This document shows, piece by piece, positions 27,455 through 35,775 of a DNA stretch of 64,000 nt; position 1 is the stretch's first letter, and each line of letters opens with the position of its first letter. The translations under genes were made by a program, and so were the position numbers. The stretch lies in contig NZ_CP090095.1 of the NCBI RefSeq assembly GCF_021391675.1, positions 1,059,501 to 1,123,500 of the forward strand. Reading direction: 5' to 3'. The DNA comes from Neorhizobium galegae. Lineage in GTDB: Bacteria > Pseudomonadota > Alphaproteobacteria > Rhizobiales > Rhizobiaceae. The notes beneath the pieces were generated by a model, which saw nothing but the letters and a program-made list of their open reading frames with translations, searched no databases and was not told where the DNA came from.

Positions 27455-28753
27455 TTAACCGGCAGCCTTCTTCGTCTGGATCCCCGGCGTGGCAAGCGCC
27501 GTGGAGATGTCGGTCAATGGCGCGAGCTGTTCGATCGGACCGACCGCCGACAATGTGGGAACTGTATCGAAAAACAGCCGTCCGGCAAGATCGGTGAGCC
27601 GCTCAGTGGTGATGCCTTCCAGCCGTTCCATCATTTCCGGGTTGGGGATGGGGCGTCCGTAGAGCATCATCTGGCGGGCGATCTGGCCGGCGCGCGCCGC
27701 CGGGCTTTCCTGGCCCATCAGCAACTGGGCACGGATCTGGGCGCGGGCACGGTCGATTTCCTGTTGATGAATGGTTTCCGAAGACTTTCGCAGCTCGTCG
27801 ATGATGACGGGCACCAGCGTCGGCAGCTCGTTGCCGCCGGTTGCCGCATGGATGCCGAAGATGCCGGTGTCGGAAAAACCCCAGTGGAAGGCATAGACCG
27901 AATAGCACAGGCCGCGACGTTCGCGCACTTCCTGGAACAGGCGCGACGACATGCCGCCGCCGAGGATGTTGGCGAGGATCTGCGAGCAGTAGAAGTCGCG
28001 CATGTGATAGGCCTTGCCCTCGAAGCCGAGCAGCACCTGCGCGTCCATGAGGTCGCGGGTTTCACGCACGTCGCCGCCGATGTAACGGGCCGCTTCCAGC
28101 ACGGGCGGTACGCTCGGGGTCATGGGCAGACGGGCAAAACGCTCCTCGACCTGCTTGACGAACGTCGTGTGATCCACGGCGCCCGCAGCGACCACGAACA
28201 TCCGGTCGGTCGTGTAATTGCGCGAAAGATAGTTGCGGATCTGTCCCGGCGTGAAACTCTTGACCGTATCCGGCGTGCCGAGGATCGGCCGGCCGAGCGT
28301 CTGGCCGCGATAGGCGACCTCGGAAAACTTGTCGAAAACCACATCGTCGGGCGTGTCGTTGGCAGCCCCGATCTCCTGGAGGATGACGTGCTTTTCGCGA
28401 CGCAGTTCTTCCTCGTCGAATTCCGATTCCGTCAGGATGTCGGCAAGGATATCGACCGCGAGCGGTACGTTGTCCCTGAGCACCCGGGCGTAATAGGAGG
28501 TGGTTTCGGTGGATGTTGCGGCGTTCAGTTCGCCGCCGACATTCTCGATCTCTTCGGCGATGTCACGGGCGCTGCGGCGGGCGGTGCCCTTGAAGGCCAT
28601 GTGCTCGAGGAGGTGGGCGATCCCATGTTCGTCCTCGGTCTCGTTACGCGATCCGGACTTGATCCAGACACCCAGCGCGACGCTCTCCAGATGCGGCATG
28701 GTTTCGGTGACGACCGTCAACCCGGAGGCGAGCCGGGTGATTTCTACATTCAT
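27455..28753 (-). CDS. M16 family zinc peptidase
   Basis: 432 aa, pitrilysin/mitochondrial processing peptidase-like. The inverted zinc motif HLLEH (HxxEH, residues 47-51) is intact, with the distal glutamate in the following helix (about ELNAATSTE). A second half-domain follows, as in processing peptidase beta. No signal peptide, so probably cytosolic. It follows thrC by 33 bp on the same strand, a conserved rhizobial order. Confidence 0.92.
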   Translation of the reverse strand: MNVEITRLASGLTVVTETMPHLESVALGVWIKSGSRNETEDEHGIAHLLEHMAFKGTARRSARDIAEEIENVGGELNAATSTETTSYYARVLRDNVPLAVDILADILTESEFDEEELRREKHVILQEIGAANDTPDDVVFDKFSEVAYRGQTLGRPILGTPDTVKSFTPGQIRNYLSRNYTTDRMFVVAAGAVDHTTFVKQVEERFARLPMTPSVPPVLEAARYIGGDVRETRDLMDAQVLLGFEGKAYHMRDFYCSQILANILGGGMSSRLFQEVRERRGLCYSVYAFHWGFSDTGIFGIHAATGGNELPTLVPVIIDELRKSSETIHQQEIDRARAQIRAQLLMGQESPAARAGQIARQMMLYGRPIPNPEMMERLEGITTERLTDLAGRLFFDTVPTLSAVGPIEQLAPLTDISTALATPGIQTKKAAG

Positions 28754-28786
28754 GTTTACGTCTTTCCGGCGCCGCCGATACTTGTA

Positions 28787-30187
28787 TTACTTAGCGCGGG
28801 CATGCTCGCCGATGAAAGTTTCGACGGCCTTAAGCTCAGGCTCCAAGATATCGAAGCGCTCCTCCCTTTGCATAAGATCAGCAAGCCATGATGGAAGCGC
28901 CGGATCAATTCCGCAAGCGGATTTTACCGAGGCCGGAAATTTGGCCGGGTGCGCGGTGGCGAGAGTGACCATCGGGCTTGCCGGTTTTGCGTTCTTGCCT
29001 GCGACGAAAACGCCGGTCGCCGTATGCGGATCGAGCAGGTAACCGGTTTCAGCAAGCGTCTCGCGGATCGTGGCGGCAACCTGCCGCTCCGTTGCCCGGC
29101 CGGCGCGGAACTCGCGGCGGATGGCCTTCAACGCGTCAGGCTTGATCTCGAAGCTGCCGGATTGTTTCAACCCGGCCATGGCGGCGCGAACCGAGCCGGC
29201 GTCGCGGCCATAGGCTTCGAACAGCAGCCGCTCGAAATTGGACGAGATCTGGATGTCCATCGACGGCGAGGTGGTCGCCTTGACGTCGCGCATCTCGTAG
29301 CGTCCGGTCTTCAGCGTCCGGGCGAGGATGTCGTTGTCGTTGGTGGCGATCACCAGCCGGTCGATCGGCAGGCCCATCTTCTTGGCCACATAACCCGCGA
29401 AGATATCGCCGAAATTGCCGGTCGGGACGGTGAAGGAGATTTTCCGGTCCGGCCCGCCGAGCGAAACGGCGGCCGTGAAATAATAGACCACCTGCGCCAT
29501 GATGCGCGCCCAGTTGATCGAGTTGACGCCCGAGAGCCTCACCCGGTCGCGGAAGGCGACGTCGTTGAACATCTCCTTGACGATGTTCTGGCAGTCGTCG
29601 AAATTGCCTTTCAGCGCCAGCGCATGCACGTTGGCGGCACTGGAGGTCGTCATCTGCCGCTGCTGCACGGACGAGACCTTGCCATGCGGGAAGAGGATGA
29701 AAATGTCGGTGCGCTCGCGACCCGCGAATGCGTCGATCGCTGCCCCACCGGTATCGCCCGACGTCGCGCCGACGATCGTCGCCCGCTCGCCGCGCTCGGC
29801 CAGCACATAGTCCATCAACCGGGCGAGCAGCTGCATCGCCACGTCCTTGAAGGCGAGCGTCGTGCCGTGGAAGAGCTCGAGCACGAAATCGTTCGGCCCC
29901 GTCTGCACCAGCGGCACGACGGCCGGATGCCGGAACGTGGCATAGGCCTCGTCGATCATTCCCTTCAGCTTGTCGGCGGGAATTTCGTCGCCGACGAAGT
30001 GTTTGAGGATCTCGAAGGCGACCTCTTGATAGGTCTTGCCGCGCAGGGCGCGGATCTCCTTCTTGGAGAGCGAAGGCCATTGACGTGGCACGTAAAGGCC
30101 GCCGTCGCGGGCAAGGCCCGCCATCAGCGCATCCCGGAATCCGAGCGGAGCGGCTTCGCCCCGGGTAGAAATATAGTCCACGACCAT
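28787..30187 (-). CDS. thrC: threonine synthase
   Basis: 466 aa PLP enzyme that converts O-phosphohomoserine to threonine. The PLP lysine is Lys114 in TTLAFKDVAMQ; ATSGDTGGAA binds the phosphate, and SVNSINWARI-like SGVNSINWARIM and the glycine-rich VPTGNFGDIFAGY follow. The long length fits the type II (E. coli/yeast-like) group. The ATG at 30187 has a GGGG-rich ribosome-binding site; a GTG two codons on is also possible. First gene of thrC-M16-rimJ-EAL. Confidence 0.95.
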   Translation of the reverse strand: MVVDYISTRGEAAPLGFRDALMAGLARDGGLYVPRQWPSLSKKEIRALRGKTYQEVAFEILKHFVGDEIPADKLKGMIDEAYATFRHPAVVPLVQTGPNDFVLELFHGTTLAFKDVAMQLLARLMDYVLAERGERATIVGATSGDTGGAAIDAFAGRERTDIFILFPHGKVSSVQQRQMTTSSAANVHALALKGNFDDCQNIVKEMFNDVAFRDRVRLSGVNSINWARIMAQVVYYFTAAVSLGGPDRKISFTVPTGNFGDIFAGYVAKKMGLPIDRLVIATNDNDILARTLKTGRYEMRDVKATTSPSMDIQISSNFERLLFEAYGRDAGSVRAAMAGLKQSGSFEIKPDALKAIRREFRAGRATERQVAATIRETLAETGYLLDPHTATGVFVAGKNAKPASPMVTLATAHPAKFPASVKSACGIDPALPSWLADLMQREERFDILEPELKAVETFIGEHARAK

Positions 30188-30316
30188 CAACCCCAATCGA
30201 TTTTTATTCGCGCCGCTGATATAGACCAGGAAAATGGGCGGTGAAAGACCGGAAAGTGACGCTCCGGTTCGCCAGGTAAATGGCCCAGATATTGGGATGG
30301 AAGAGGGTTGAGTACG

Positions 30317-30886
30317 GTGTTTGCAAAGATTTCGCGTGGTCTTCTGGCGGTGTCGCTCGTGGCGGTTCTCGCAAGCTGCAATTCCTCGGCGCCGACAGAG
30401 GGGCTGACCCCGACCGCAACCGCCGCCCCCGCCGCTGAGGCAGCAACTCCCGTCGTGCAGGCATTCTGCCCGCCAGTCGTCATGCTGGAACAGACCGCCA
30501 TTCACCGCGCCTATGCGCGCGGCGGCGAGAACAAGCCGGAAAAACTGCTCTACCAGGCCTCGCTCGCCGACGCGACGCGCCAGTGCACCGCCAATGAGAC
30601 GACGCTGACCATCAACGTCGTCGCGCAAGGACGTCTCGTCCAGGGCCCGGTCGGCGTTCCCGGCCAGATCACCCTGCCGATCCTCGTCGAAGTGGTCGAC
30701 GGCGACAGCGTCATCTATTCGCAGAAGGTGGCTTTCCCGATCGAGATGCCGGCCGGCGGCACCCAGTTCATCTTCAACAAGGCGGATGTGCAGATCCCGA
30801 ACGCGCAAGGCGGCGCCTCGCGCTTCACCCGCGTCCGCCTCGGCTTCGACACCGGCCCGGCAAAGAAGCCGGCCCGCCGGAGCTGA
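30317..30886 (+). CDS. predicted lipoprotein
   Basis: 189 aa from a GTG at 30317 (a TTG at 30308 would overlap the ribosome-binding site). A lipoprotein signal peptide ends in the lipobox LASC, followed by an Ala/Thr/Pro-rich linker (about residues 25-45). The folded part includes CPPVVMLEQTAIHRAYARGG and ends basic (KKPARRS). Probably anchored to the inner or outer membrane. No enzymatic motif. Divergent from thrC. Confidence 0.78.
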   Translation: MFAKISRGLLAVSLVAVLASCNSSAPTEGLTPTATAAPAAEAATPVVQAFCPPVVMLEQTAIHRAYARGGENKPEKLLYQASLADATRQCTANETTLTINVVAQGRLVQGPVGVPGQITLPILVEVVDGDSVIYSQKVAFPIEMPAGGTQFIFNKADVQIPNAQGGASRFTRVRLGFDTGPAKKPARRS

Positions 30887-30926
30887 TCGAGGCCCGAGCT
30901 GATCGAGAAAGAACTGATCGGGGTGC

Positions 30927-31616
30927 TTAGAGCGCCCCGGCCCATTCGCCGAGTGCGGCGATGACGGCCGGCAGGTCCATCATCCGCGAGATCACGGTTT
31001 CGGCGCCCGCATCGGTCAGCCGGTCGGCATGGCTCGGATAGGTGTGCGACGCGCCGGTAAAGCCGACGACGCGCATGCCGGCCGCCTTGGCGCCGTGGAC
31101 GCCATGGGTGGAATCCTCGATCACCAGGCACTTCTCCGGCGCAACTTTGAACTGCTCGGCGGCGTGCAGGAAGATATCCGGCTTCGGCTTGACCCGATCC
31201 GGCCCGAGATCCTTGGCCGAATAGATATGCGGCGCGAAATAGGGTTTGAGGCCGACCTTTTCGAGCATCATGTCGAGACGATGAGTGCTGGAGTTTGAGC
31301 AGATGCAGCGTTGCGTCGTCAGCCTTGCCAGCGCGAACTTCACGCCGTCGATGATCTTCACGTCGCGGGCAAGCCGTGCGTCAAGGATTGTCTCGGATTT
31401 GTCGAGCAGCGAGGCCGACAGCGGAATATCGGCTTCCTTTTCCACGGCCAGCAGGATGTTCTTCCAGGTCATGCCGGCGAACCGCTCGCCCATTTCCTCG
31501 ACGCTGATCGGATAACCCGCTTCGGTGAGCAGCCTGGATTCCACCTGCGCCGCGATGATTTCTGAATCGACGAGAACGCCGTCGCAATCGAAGATGATGA
31601 GGTCGAAGCTGCTCAT
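30927..31616 (-). CDS. HAD-superfamily phosphatase (beta-phosphoglucomutase-like)
   Basis: 229 aa. Motif I is IIFDCDGVLVDSE, motif II is CSNSSTHR, motif III lysine lies in RVKPKPDIF and motif IV is CLVIEDSTHGV. The alpha-helical cap after residue 15 places it in the PGMB/GPH subfamily. It removes phosphate from a sugar phosphate or related metabolite; the substrate cannot be told. Convergent with the lipoprotein gene. Confidence 0.87.
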   Translation of the reverse strand: MSSFDLIIFDCDGVLVDSEIIAAQVESRLLTEAGYPISVEEMGERFAGMTWKNILLAVEKEADIPLSASLLDKSETILDARLARDVKIIDGVKFALARLTTQRCICSNSSTHRLDMMLEKVGLKPYFAPHIYSAKDLGPDRVKPKPDIFLHAAEQFKVAPEKCLVIEDSTHGVHGAKAAGMRVVGFTGASHTYPSHADRLTDAGAETVISRMMDLPAVIAALGEWAGAL

Positions 31617-31763
31617 GAGGAAATGCCTTCCATGGGCCTGATATAAGGTGAGGCGGCCTTTTATACGATGGCAGGACAAACCTCAACCAGCCGCCGCGCA
31701 TGGCTGGGGCAAGCGTAGCGGGCGGCTCTCGACAAGCGGAAAACGGCGCACTAAGGAACGCTG

Positions 31764-32432
31764 ATGGGCAAGGAACCGGAAGACACCATCGCCAGCCGCA
31801 TCAGCCGCGTGCTTGCCGACCGCATCGTGCGTGGCGAGCTCGCCCCCGGTGCCCGTCTCCGCCAGGATCATATCGCCGAGGAATTCGAAACCAGCCATGT
31901 GCCGGTGCGCGAGGCATTCCGCCGGCTGGAAGCGCAGGGGCTGGCGATCAGCGAGCCGCGCCGAGGCGTGCGCGTTGCCTCCTTCGATCTCGCCGAAGTC
32001 CGTGAAGTGGCGGAAATGCGTGCCGTGCTGGAAGTGCTGGCGCTCCGTCATGCCGCCCGCCACCTGACCCCGGCCATCCTCGATGCGGCGGAAGACGCGG
32101 CCCGTGAGGGCGATGCCGCTGCCGACGTGCATGCCTGGGAGGCGGCGAACCGCCGTTTCCACCGGCTGATCCTCGCCCCCTGCGGCATGAAGCGTCTGCT
32201 CGCCTCGATCGACGACCTGCATGCCGCAAGCGCGCGCTTCCTGTTCTCCGCCTGGCAGTCCGGCTGGGAGAAGCGCACCGACCACGACCATCGCGCCATC
32301 CTGGCCGCTCTTAGGCAGGGCAAGGCCGACGAGGCCGCCGCCATCCTGCAGAAACATGTGCAGTGGATCGGTCGTGGCCCGCAGCCGGCCAAAACTGGTG
32401 CCGGGCGCGAGACTTTCGCCATCGTCGGCTGA
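31764..32432 (+). CDS. bioR: GntR (FadR/FCD) regulator, probable BioR
   Basis: 222 aa. N-terminal winged helix (about residues 10-75: LADRIVRGELAPGARL, VPVREAFRRLEAQGL) and a C-terminal FCD ligand domain with RFHRLIL and the final HDHRAILAAL. Two sites matching the BioR operator TTATMKATAA follow within 165 bp, and bioY is the next gene, which is the known alphaproteobacterial BioR arrangement. It probably represses biotin uptake when biotin is plentiful. The name rests on context plus family. Confidence 0.85.
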   Translation: MGKEPEDTIASRISRVLADRIVRGELAPGARLRQDHIAEEFETSHVPVREAFRRLEAQGLAISEPRRGVRVASFDLAEVREVAEMRAVLEVLALRHAARHLTPAILDAAEDAAREGDAAADVHAWEAANRRFHRLILAPCGMKRLLASIDDLHAASARFLFSAWQSGWEKRTDHDHRAILAALRQGKADEAAAILQKHVQWIGRGPQPAKTGAGRETFAIVG

Positions 32433-32444
32433 CTTTTTCAAGAA

Positions 32445-32454
32445 TTATAGATAA
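32445..32454. promoter_or_regulatory. BioR operator (site 1)
   Basis: TTATAGATAA, an exact match to the BioR consensus TTATMKATAA, 13 bp after the bioR stop and about 160 bp before bioY. Its position far from the bioY start suggests a second upstream operator or a remnant. Confidence 0.75.
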
Positions 32455-32586
32455 TTTTATTTCCGGTGAAAATTGCCGGAAAATCAGGACATTTGTGTTC
32501 GCAGGCTTGGTGTTATGGCGATGAAGCTGCCACCGGGCGCTTGTCATCTGCCAAAAACCATTTCATAAAATAGATGGGAATCAAAA

Positions 32587-32596
32587 TTATCTATAA
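32587..32596. promoter_or_regulatory. BioR operator (site 2) over the bioY promoter
   Basis: TTATCTATAA, the reverse complement of site 1, 19 bp upstream of the bioY ATG. It overlaps a TATAAT hexamer (32592-32597) that could be the -10 element, so BioR binding would block RNA polymerase. Confidence 0.82.
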
Positions 32597-32614
32597 TCTG
32601 TGAAGGAGAGCTCG

Positions 32615-33202
32615 ATGTCCCTGATTACTTCCCACCAGACACTTGTTTTCGATCCCTTTCGGCTTGCCGACCGGTCTTTGCCAGCCAAGGTTCTGTTCGT
32701 GCTTGCGGGCACGCTGGTGCTGGCGATCGCCTCCCGGATCGCCGTGCCGATGGTTCCGGTACCGATCACCATGCAGACCTTCGCCGTGACCATGATCGGC
32801 GCGCTTTATGGTTGGCGGCTCGGCGCCTTGACGGTGCTTGCTTGGCTGGGAGAAGCGGCGCTTGGAGCGCCGGTGCTGGCGGGTGGAGCGGGCAGCATTG
32901 CCGTGTTCGCAGGGCCGACCGCGGGTTATCTCTTTTCCTTTCCGGTGATTGCCGCCCTTGCCGGCTGGCTTGCCGAACGCGGCTGGACCGGGCGGCGCAT
33001 CCTCGCCAGCTTCTCGGCACATCTGATCGCAAACCTTCTATGCCTTGCGCTCGGCTGGGCCTGGCTCGCGGCACTGATCGGCGCTGAAAAGGCGTTCTGG
33101 GCCGGCGTTGCCCCGTTCATCCTCGGTGCTGCACTGAAATCGGGCCTGGCGGCAGCCATCCTTGCCGCGGTCGCCTCCCGCAACCGTGCTGCGGTGGAAT
33201 GA
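32615..33202 (+). CDS. bioY: biotin transporter BioY
   Basis: 195 aa, six-helix S-component of the ECF-type biotin transporter, which can also work alone. PVPITMQTFAVTMIGALYGWRLG and GAGSIAVFAGPTAGYLFSF-type segments are the BioY signature. The ATG 32615 follows AAGGAG. bioM and bioN are not beside it, so it is probably a solitary BioY. The downstream DUF1284 gene overlaps by four bases and is in the same transcript. Confidence 0.94.
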   Translation: MSLITSHQTLVFDPFRLADRSLPAKVLFVLAGTLVLAIASRIAVPMVPVPITMQTFAVTMIGALYGWRLGALTVLAWLGEAALGAPVLAGGAGSIAVFAGPTAGYLFSFPVIAALAGWLAERGWTGRRILASFSAHLIANLLCLALGWAWLAALIGAEKAFWAGVAPFILGAALKSGLAAAILAAVASRNRAAVE

Positions 33203-33669
33203 TGGTGAGGCTGCGGCCGCATCATCTTCTCTGCGTGCTGACCTTTGTCGGCGAGGGCTATAGCCCAGCCTTCGTCGCCAACTATCGTCGTCTCGCCGGC
33301 CGGCTTTCTGCCGGCGAGCCGATCGAGATCGTCTCCGGCCCCGACGATATCTGCGCCCCGCTTCTGTCGGACGAAGATGCACATTGTTTCGGTGCTTCGG
33401 TTGCCGGCCGCGATGCGGCGGCGCTGGCGGATATTGCCCGCCTGCTTGGGCGGGAGCTTGAGACCGGGTCGGTGATCGCCTCCGATCCGGTGCTGTTCGA
33501 TAAACTGCGCCGCGCCTTCTCTTCTGGCGTGACGCGCCGCGCTTGCACGGGCTGCGAATGGAGCAGCCTTTGCGATCGCATCGCGGGACAGGATTATGCA
33601 GACGCGCTGGTCATGACGTTCAGCCGGCCGGAAACAGCGCCAGGAATTTCCGTTCGCCCTCGGGAGTGA
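33199..33669 (+). CDS. DUF1284 cysteine-rich protein
   Basis: 156 aa. LRPHHLLCVLTFVGEGYSP at the N-terminus and CTGCEWSSLC near the C-terminus are DUF1284 hallmarks. Six cysteines (12, 52, 63, 116, 119, 125) and the histidine pair at 8-9 suggest binding of an iron-sulfur cluster or another metal. Its start overlaps the bioY stop (ATGA), so it is translated with bioY and may serve biotin metabolism, where BioB also needs Fe-S clusters. Its 3' end overlaps the convergent ArsR-like gene by 50 bp. Role not established. Confidence 0.82.
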   Translation: MMVRLRPHHLLCVLTFVGEGYSPAFVANYRRLAGRLSAGEPIEIVSGPDDICAPLLSDEDAHCFGASVAGRDAAALADIARLLGRELETGSVIASDPVLFDKLRRAFSSGVTRRACTGCEWSSLCDRIAGQDYADALVMTFSRPETAPGISVRPRE

Positions 33670-34303
33670 ACAGCACGGCGCGGCTTTCACCGCTGCGCCG
33701 TGCCCAGCCTTTTTCGAGGAAATGCGAGAGAAGCGCCTTGCCCAGCGTGCCGGCTAGGTGCGAGCGCCGCTCGCTCCAGTCGAGGCAGGATTTGCATAGC
33801 GGCCGGCGGCTGGATGTCAGTGCAGCGACATCGATGCCGAGCGTGCCGAGTTCCGCGCGACCATCCTCGGTCATCGCCAGGTTCTCGCCGTCGCTCTCGA
33901 TCGCGCCGCGGGCGACGAAACTGTCGAGCATCCTGACCCCGTAATCGCCGGCGAGATGATCGTAGCAGACCCGCGCCTTGCGCAGCGCCGGATCCTTCGG
34001 CCCCGGCCCGTGCCGCAGATGGCCCCTGCTTGCCGCAAACCCCATGATGTTTTCGAGCAGCGTGCCGGCGGCAGCATCGGCGAGCGCGAAATAGCGGTGC
34101 CGGCCCTGCTTGCGCTGGGTCAAAATGCCGCCGTCCTCGAGCTTGGAGAGATGCGAACTGGCCGTCTGCACCGTCACGCCGGCCGCTTGCGCAAGTTCGG
34201 TCGCCGTCAGCGCCTGGCCGCCCATCAAGGCGGTCAGCATGTTGGCGCGGGCGGGATCGCCGAACAACATCCCGATGCGGGCAATGTCTGGACCTTCTTT
34301 CAT
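33620..34303 (-). CDS. ArsR-type winged-helix regulator
   Basis: 227 aa. ArsR-like HTH in residues 10-90 (LTATELAQAAGVTVQTASSHLSKL, then GRHRYFALAD) and a longer C-terminal part with a second helical region and the segment RRPLCKSCLDWSERRSHLAG. The cysteine pair there might sense thiols or metal. It is divergent from the NIPSNAP/ABM gene pair with a short inverted repeat between, so it is probably their regulator. Confidence 0.82.
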   Translation of the reverse strand: MKEGPDIARIGMLFGDPARANMLTALMGGQALTATELAQAAGVTVQTASSHLSKLEDGGILTQRKQGRHRYFALADAAAGTLLENIMGFAASRGHLRHGPGPKDPALRKARVCYDHLAGDYGVRMLDSFVARGAIESDGENLAMTEDGRAELGTLGIDVAALTSSRRPLCKSCLDWSERRSHLAGTLGKALLSHFLEKGWARRSGESRAVLFTPEGERKFLALFPAG

Positions 34304-34304
34304 A

Positions 34305-34322
34305 CTTCGACCGTAACCGAAG
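34305..34322. promoter_or_regulatory. inverted repeat, candidate operator of the ArsR-type regulator
   Basis: CTTCG-N8-CGAAG, directly upstream of the ArsR-like start and 54 bp before the NIPSNAP gene. It sits where an autoregulatory and divergent operator should be. The half sites are short, so the call is tentative. Confidence 0.45.
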
Positions 34323-34375
34323 CATCTTCGTCTGGCAACATGGCAAAACATCTCCACAGCACAAGGAGAAAAGCC

Positions 34376-34705
34376 ATGATCACCTGTTTCATCCGCTACG
34401 AAATCGACCCGTTCAAAAAGGACGACTTCGCCGAATATGCCCGCAACTGGGGCCAGGCGATCCCGCGCTGCGGCGCCGACCTGATCGGTTATTTCGGACC
34501 GCACGAGGGCTCGGCGACGACGGCTTACGGCATCTACAACATCGACAGCCTCGCCGCCTACGAGGCCTATCGCGCCCGGCTGATGGCCGATCCGCTGGGC
34601 CAGGAGAACTACGCGTTTTCGAAACGCGAGCGTTTTATCCTGAAGGAGGACCGTATCTTCCTCAAGAACGTCTCCATGCCGCACGGAGCTTTGGTAAAGC
34701 CATGA
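34376..34705 (+). CDS. NIPSNAP family protein
   Basis: 109 aa single alpha/beta-barrel domain. ITCFIRYEIDPFKKDDFAEYARNW and FKRERFILKE-like KRERFILKEDRIFL are typical of NIPSNAP. Good ribosome-binding site AAGGAG. It overlaps the following monooxygenase-like gene by four bases (ATGA). Function unknown; related domains bind small hydrophobic ligands. Confidence 0.82.
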   Translation: MITCFIRYEIDPFKKDDFAEYARNWGQAIPRCGADLIGYFGPHEGSATTAYGIYNIDSLAAYEAYRARLMADPLGQENYAFSKRERFILKEDRIFLKNVSMPHGALVKP

Positions 34706-35049
34706 TCGCCGTCATCTTCGAAGTCATCCCCTACATGGGCGAGCGCCACAAATATCTTGACCTTGCCGGTGAGCTACGGTCCGAGTTGGAAACCATCGAC
34801 GGCTTCATCTCGATCGAGCGTTTCGAAAGCCTGACCTTGCGCGGAAAAATCCTCTCCCTGTCGTTCTGGCGGGACGAGGAGGCCGTCAAGGCATGGCGCA
34901 ATCTCGAAAGTCACCGCGCGGCGCAAAAAGCTGGCCGCGGCGGCGTCTTCGCCGACTACCGCCTGCGCATCGGCCATGTCGTCAGAGATTACGGCATGTT
35001 CGAGCGGGACGAGGCGCCTAAGGATAGCCGCGAGGTGCATGCGGCTTGA
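34702..35049 (+). CDS. antibiotic biosynthesis monooxygenase (ABM) family protein
   Basis: 115 aa ABM/dimeric barrel protein. VIFEVIPYMGERHKYLDLA and the central SLSFWRDEEAVKAWRN with SHRAAQKAGR are characteristic of this quinol-monooxygenase-like family. Probably cytosolic and dimeric. Translated with the NIPSNAP gene. The pair looks like a small ligand- or quinone-handling module under the divergent ArsR regulator. Confidence 0.82.
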   Translation: MIAVIFEVIPYMGERHKYLDLAGELRSELETIDGFISIERFESLTLRGKILSLSFWRDEEAVKAWRNLESHRAAQKAGRGGVFADYRLRIGHVVRDYGMFERDEAPKDSREVHAA

Positions 35050-35053
35050 ATGG

Positions 35054-35401
35054 CTACTCTCGGGAAGCTTTGTTTCGGAACGAAAGAACCGCTGCCTTCA
35101 GAGGCGGCAGGTCATGCATGACGACGTCCCAAATGACGTCATCCGCAATGCGGTGATATTCGTGACGCAAGACGTTACCCATCCCCCGAATTGATCGCCA
35201 CGCGATTTCCGGAGCCTGTTCCAACAGTTCATCCGGAATATGCCTGCTTGCTTCCGAAATGATTTCGATCGCGCGCTGGATTGCCAGCCGTAAGATACGA
35301 TCGCCGTCGAAATCTTCTCGCATTTTTCCGAGCACGGACTTTTCGATCAGCGCAATCATTTCGAGGATGTCATCCAGGATTAATTCGATGTCGCGTGCCA
35401 T
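35054..35401 (-). CDS. hepT: HepT-like (DUF86/HEPN) toxin
   Basis: 115 aa HEPN helical protein. HEPN toxins are RNases with an R-X4-6-H motif. Here the local sequence is GMGNVLRHEY with His80 and Tyr82, but the position five residues before the histidine is Gly75, and the nearest upstream arginine (Arg72) is eight away. So the canonical catalytic arginine is displaced or missing. It starts on the last base of the mntA stop and would be co-expressed with the MntA antitoxin. Convergent with the ABM gene. Confidence 0.85.
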   Translation of the reverse strand: MARDIELILDDILEMIALIEKSVLGKMREDFDGDRILRLAIQRAIEIISEASRHIPDELLEQAPEIAWRSIRGMGNVLRHEYHRIADDVIWDVVMHDLPPLKAAVLSFRNKASRE

Positions 35402-35697
35402 CAGAAGATCCGGATCGCCGAATGTTCGATTTTGTCTTTCAGGCGCGGATGCAAACTGTTCCGCGTCGTGACGTCTACTTCGGTGGACAATTCATCTTCC
35501 AGGAAAAGCTTGATACCTGTCAGATCGACGAGAGAGAATTTTCTACCGATATCATAATCGATAAACAAATCGAGATCGCTTGTCGGTCCGGCCTCGTCGC
35601 GGGCGACCGATCCGAAAAGATAAAGCGAGGTCGCGCCGAGCGCGCGGATGGCGTCGGCCTGCTGTTTCAGCTTTTCGATCGCTTCACTTCTCTTCAT
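35401..35697 (-). CDS. mntA: MntA-like nucleotidyltransferase antitoxin
   Basis: 98 aa minimal nucleotidyltransferase. The motif GSVARDEAGPTSDLD fits GSX10DXD exactly, with a further aspartate in STEVDVTT. In MntA-HepT (type VII) modules this enzyme AMPylates the HepT tyrosine and blocks its RNase activity. The stop overlaps the hepT start by one base. The operon faces away from ccrM, sharing a 145-bp upstream region. Confidence 0.87.
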   Translation of the reverse strand: MKRSEAIEKLKQQADAIRALGATSLYLFGSVARDEAGPTSDLDLFIDYDIGRKFSLVDLTGIKLFLEDELSTEVDVTTRNSLHPRLKDKIEHSAIRIF

Positions 35698-35775
35698 GAG
35701 CTGATCCTAGCGCAACCCGCATCATCTTTCCACGTCCCAAAATTTTTCCCGAAATCACGCACCGCTTCAGGCTTT

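Noticed and set aside
30880..30925. Three copies of CTGATCG at the end of the lipoprotein gene
   Set aside because: Short and imperfect; no regular spacing or palindrome and no neighbour that would use them.
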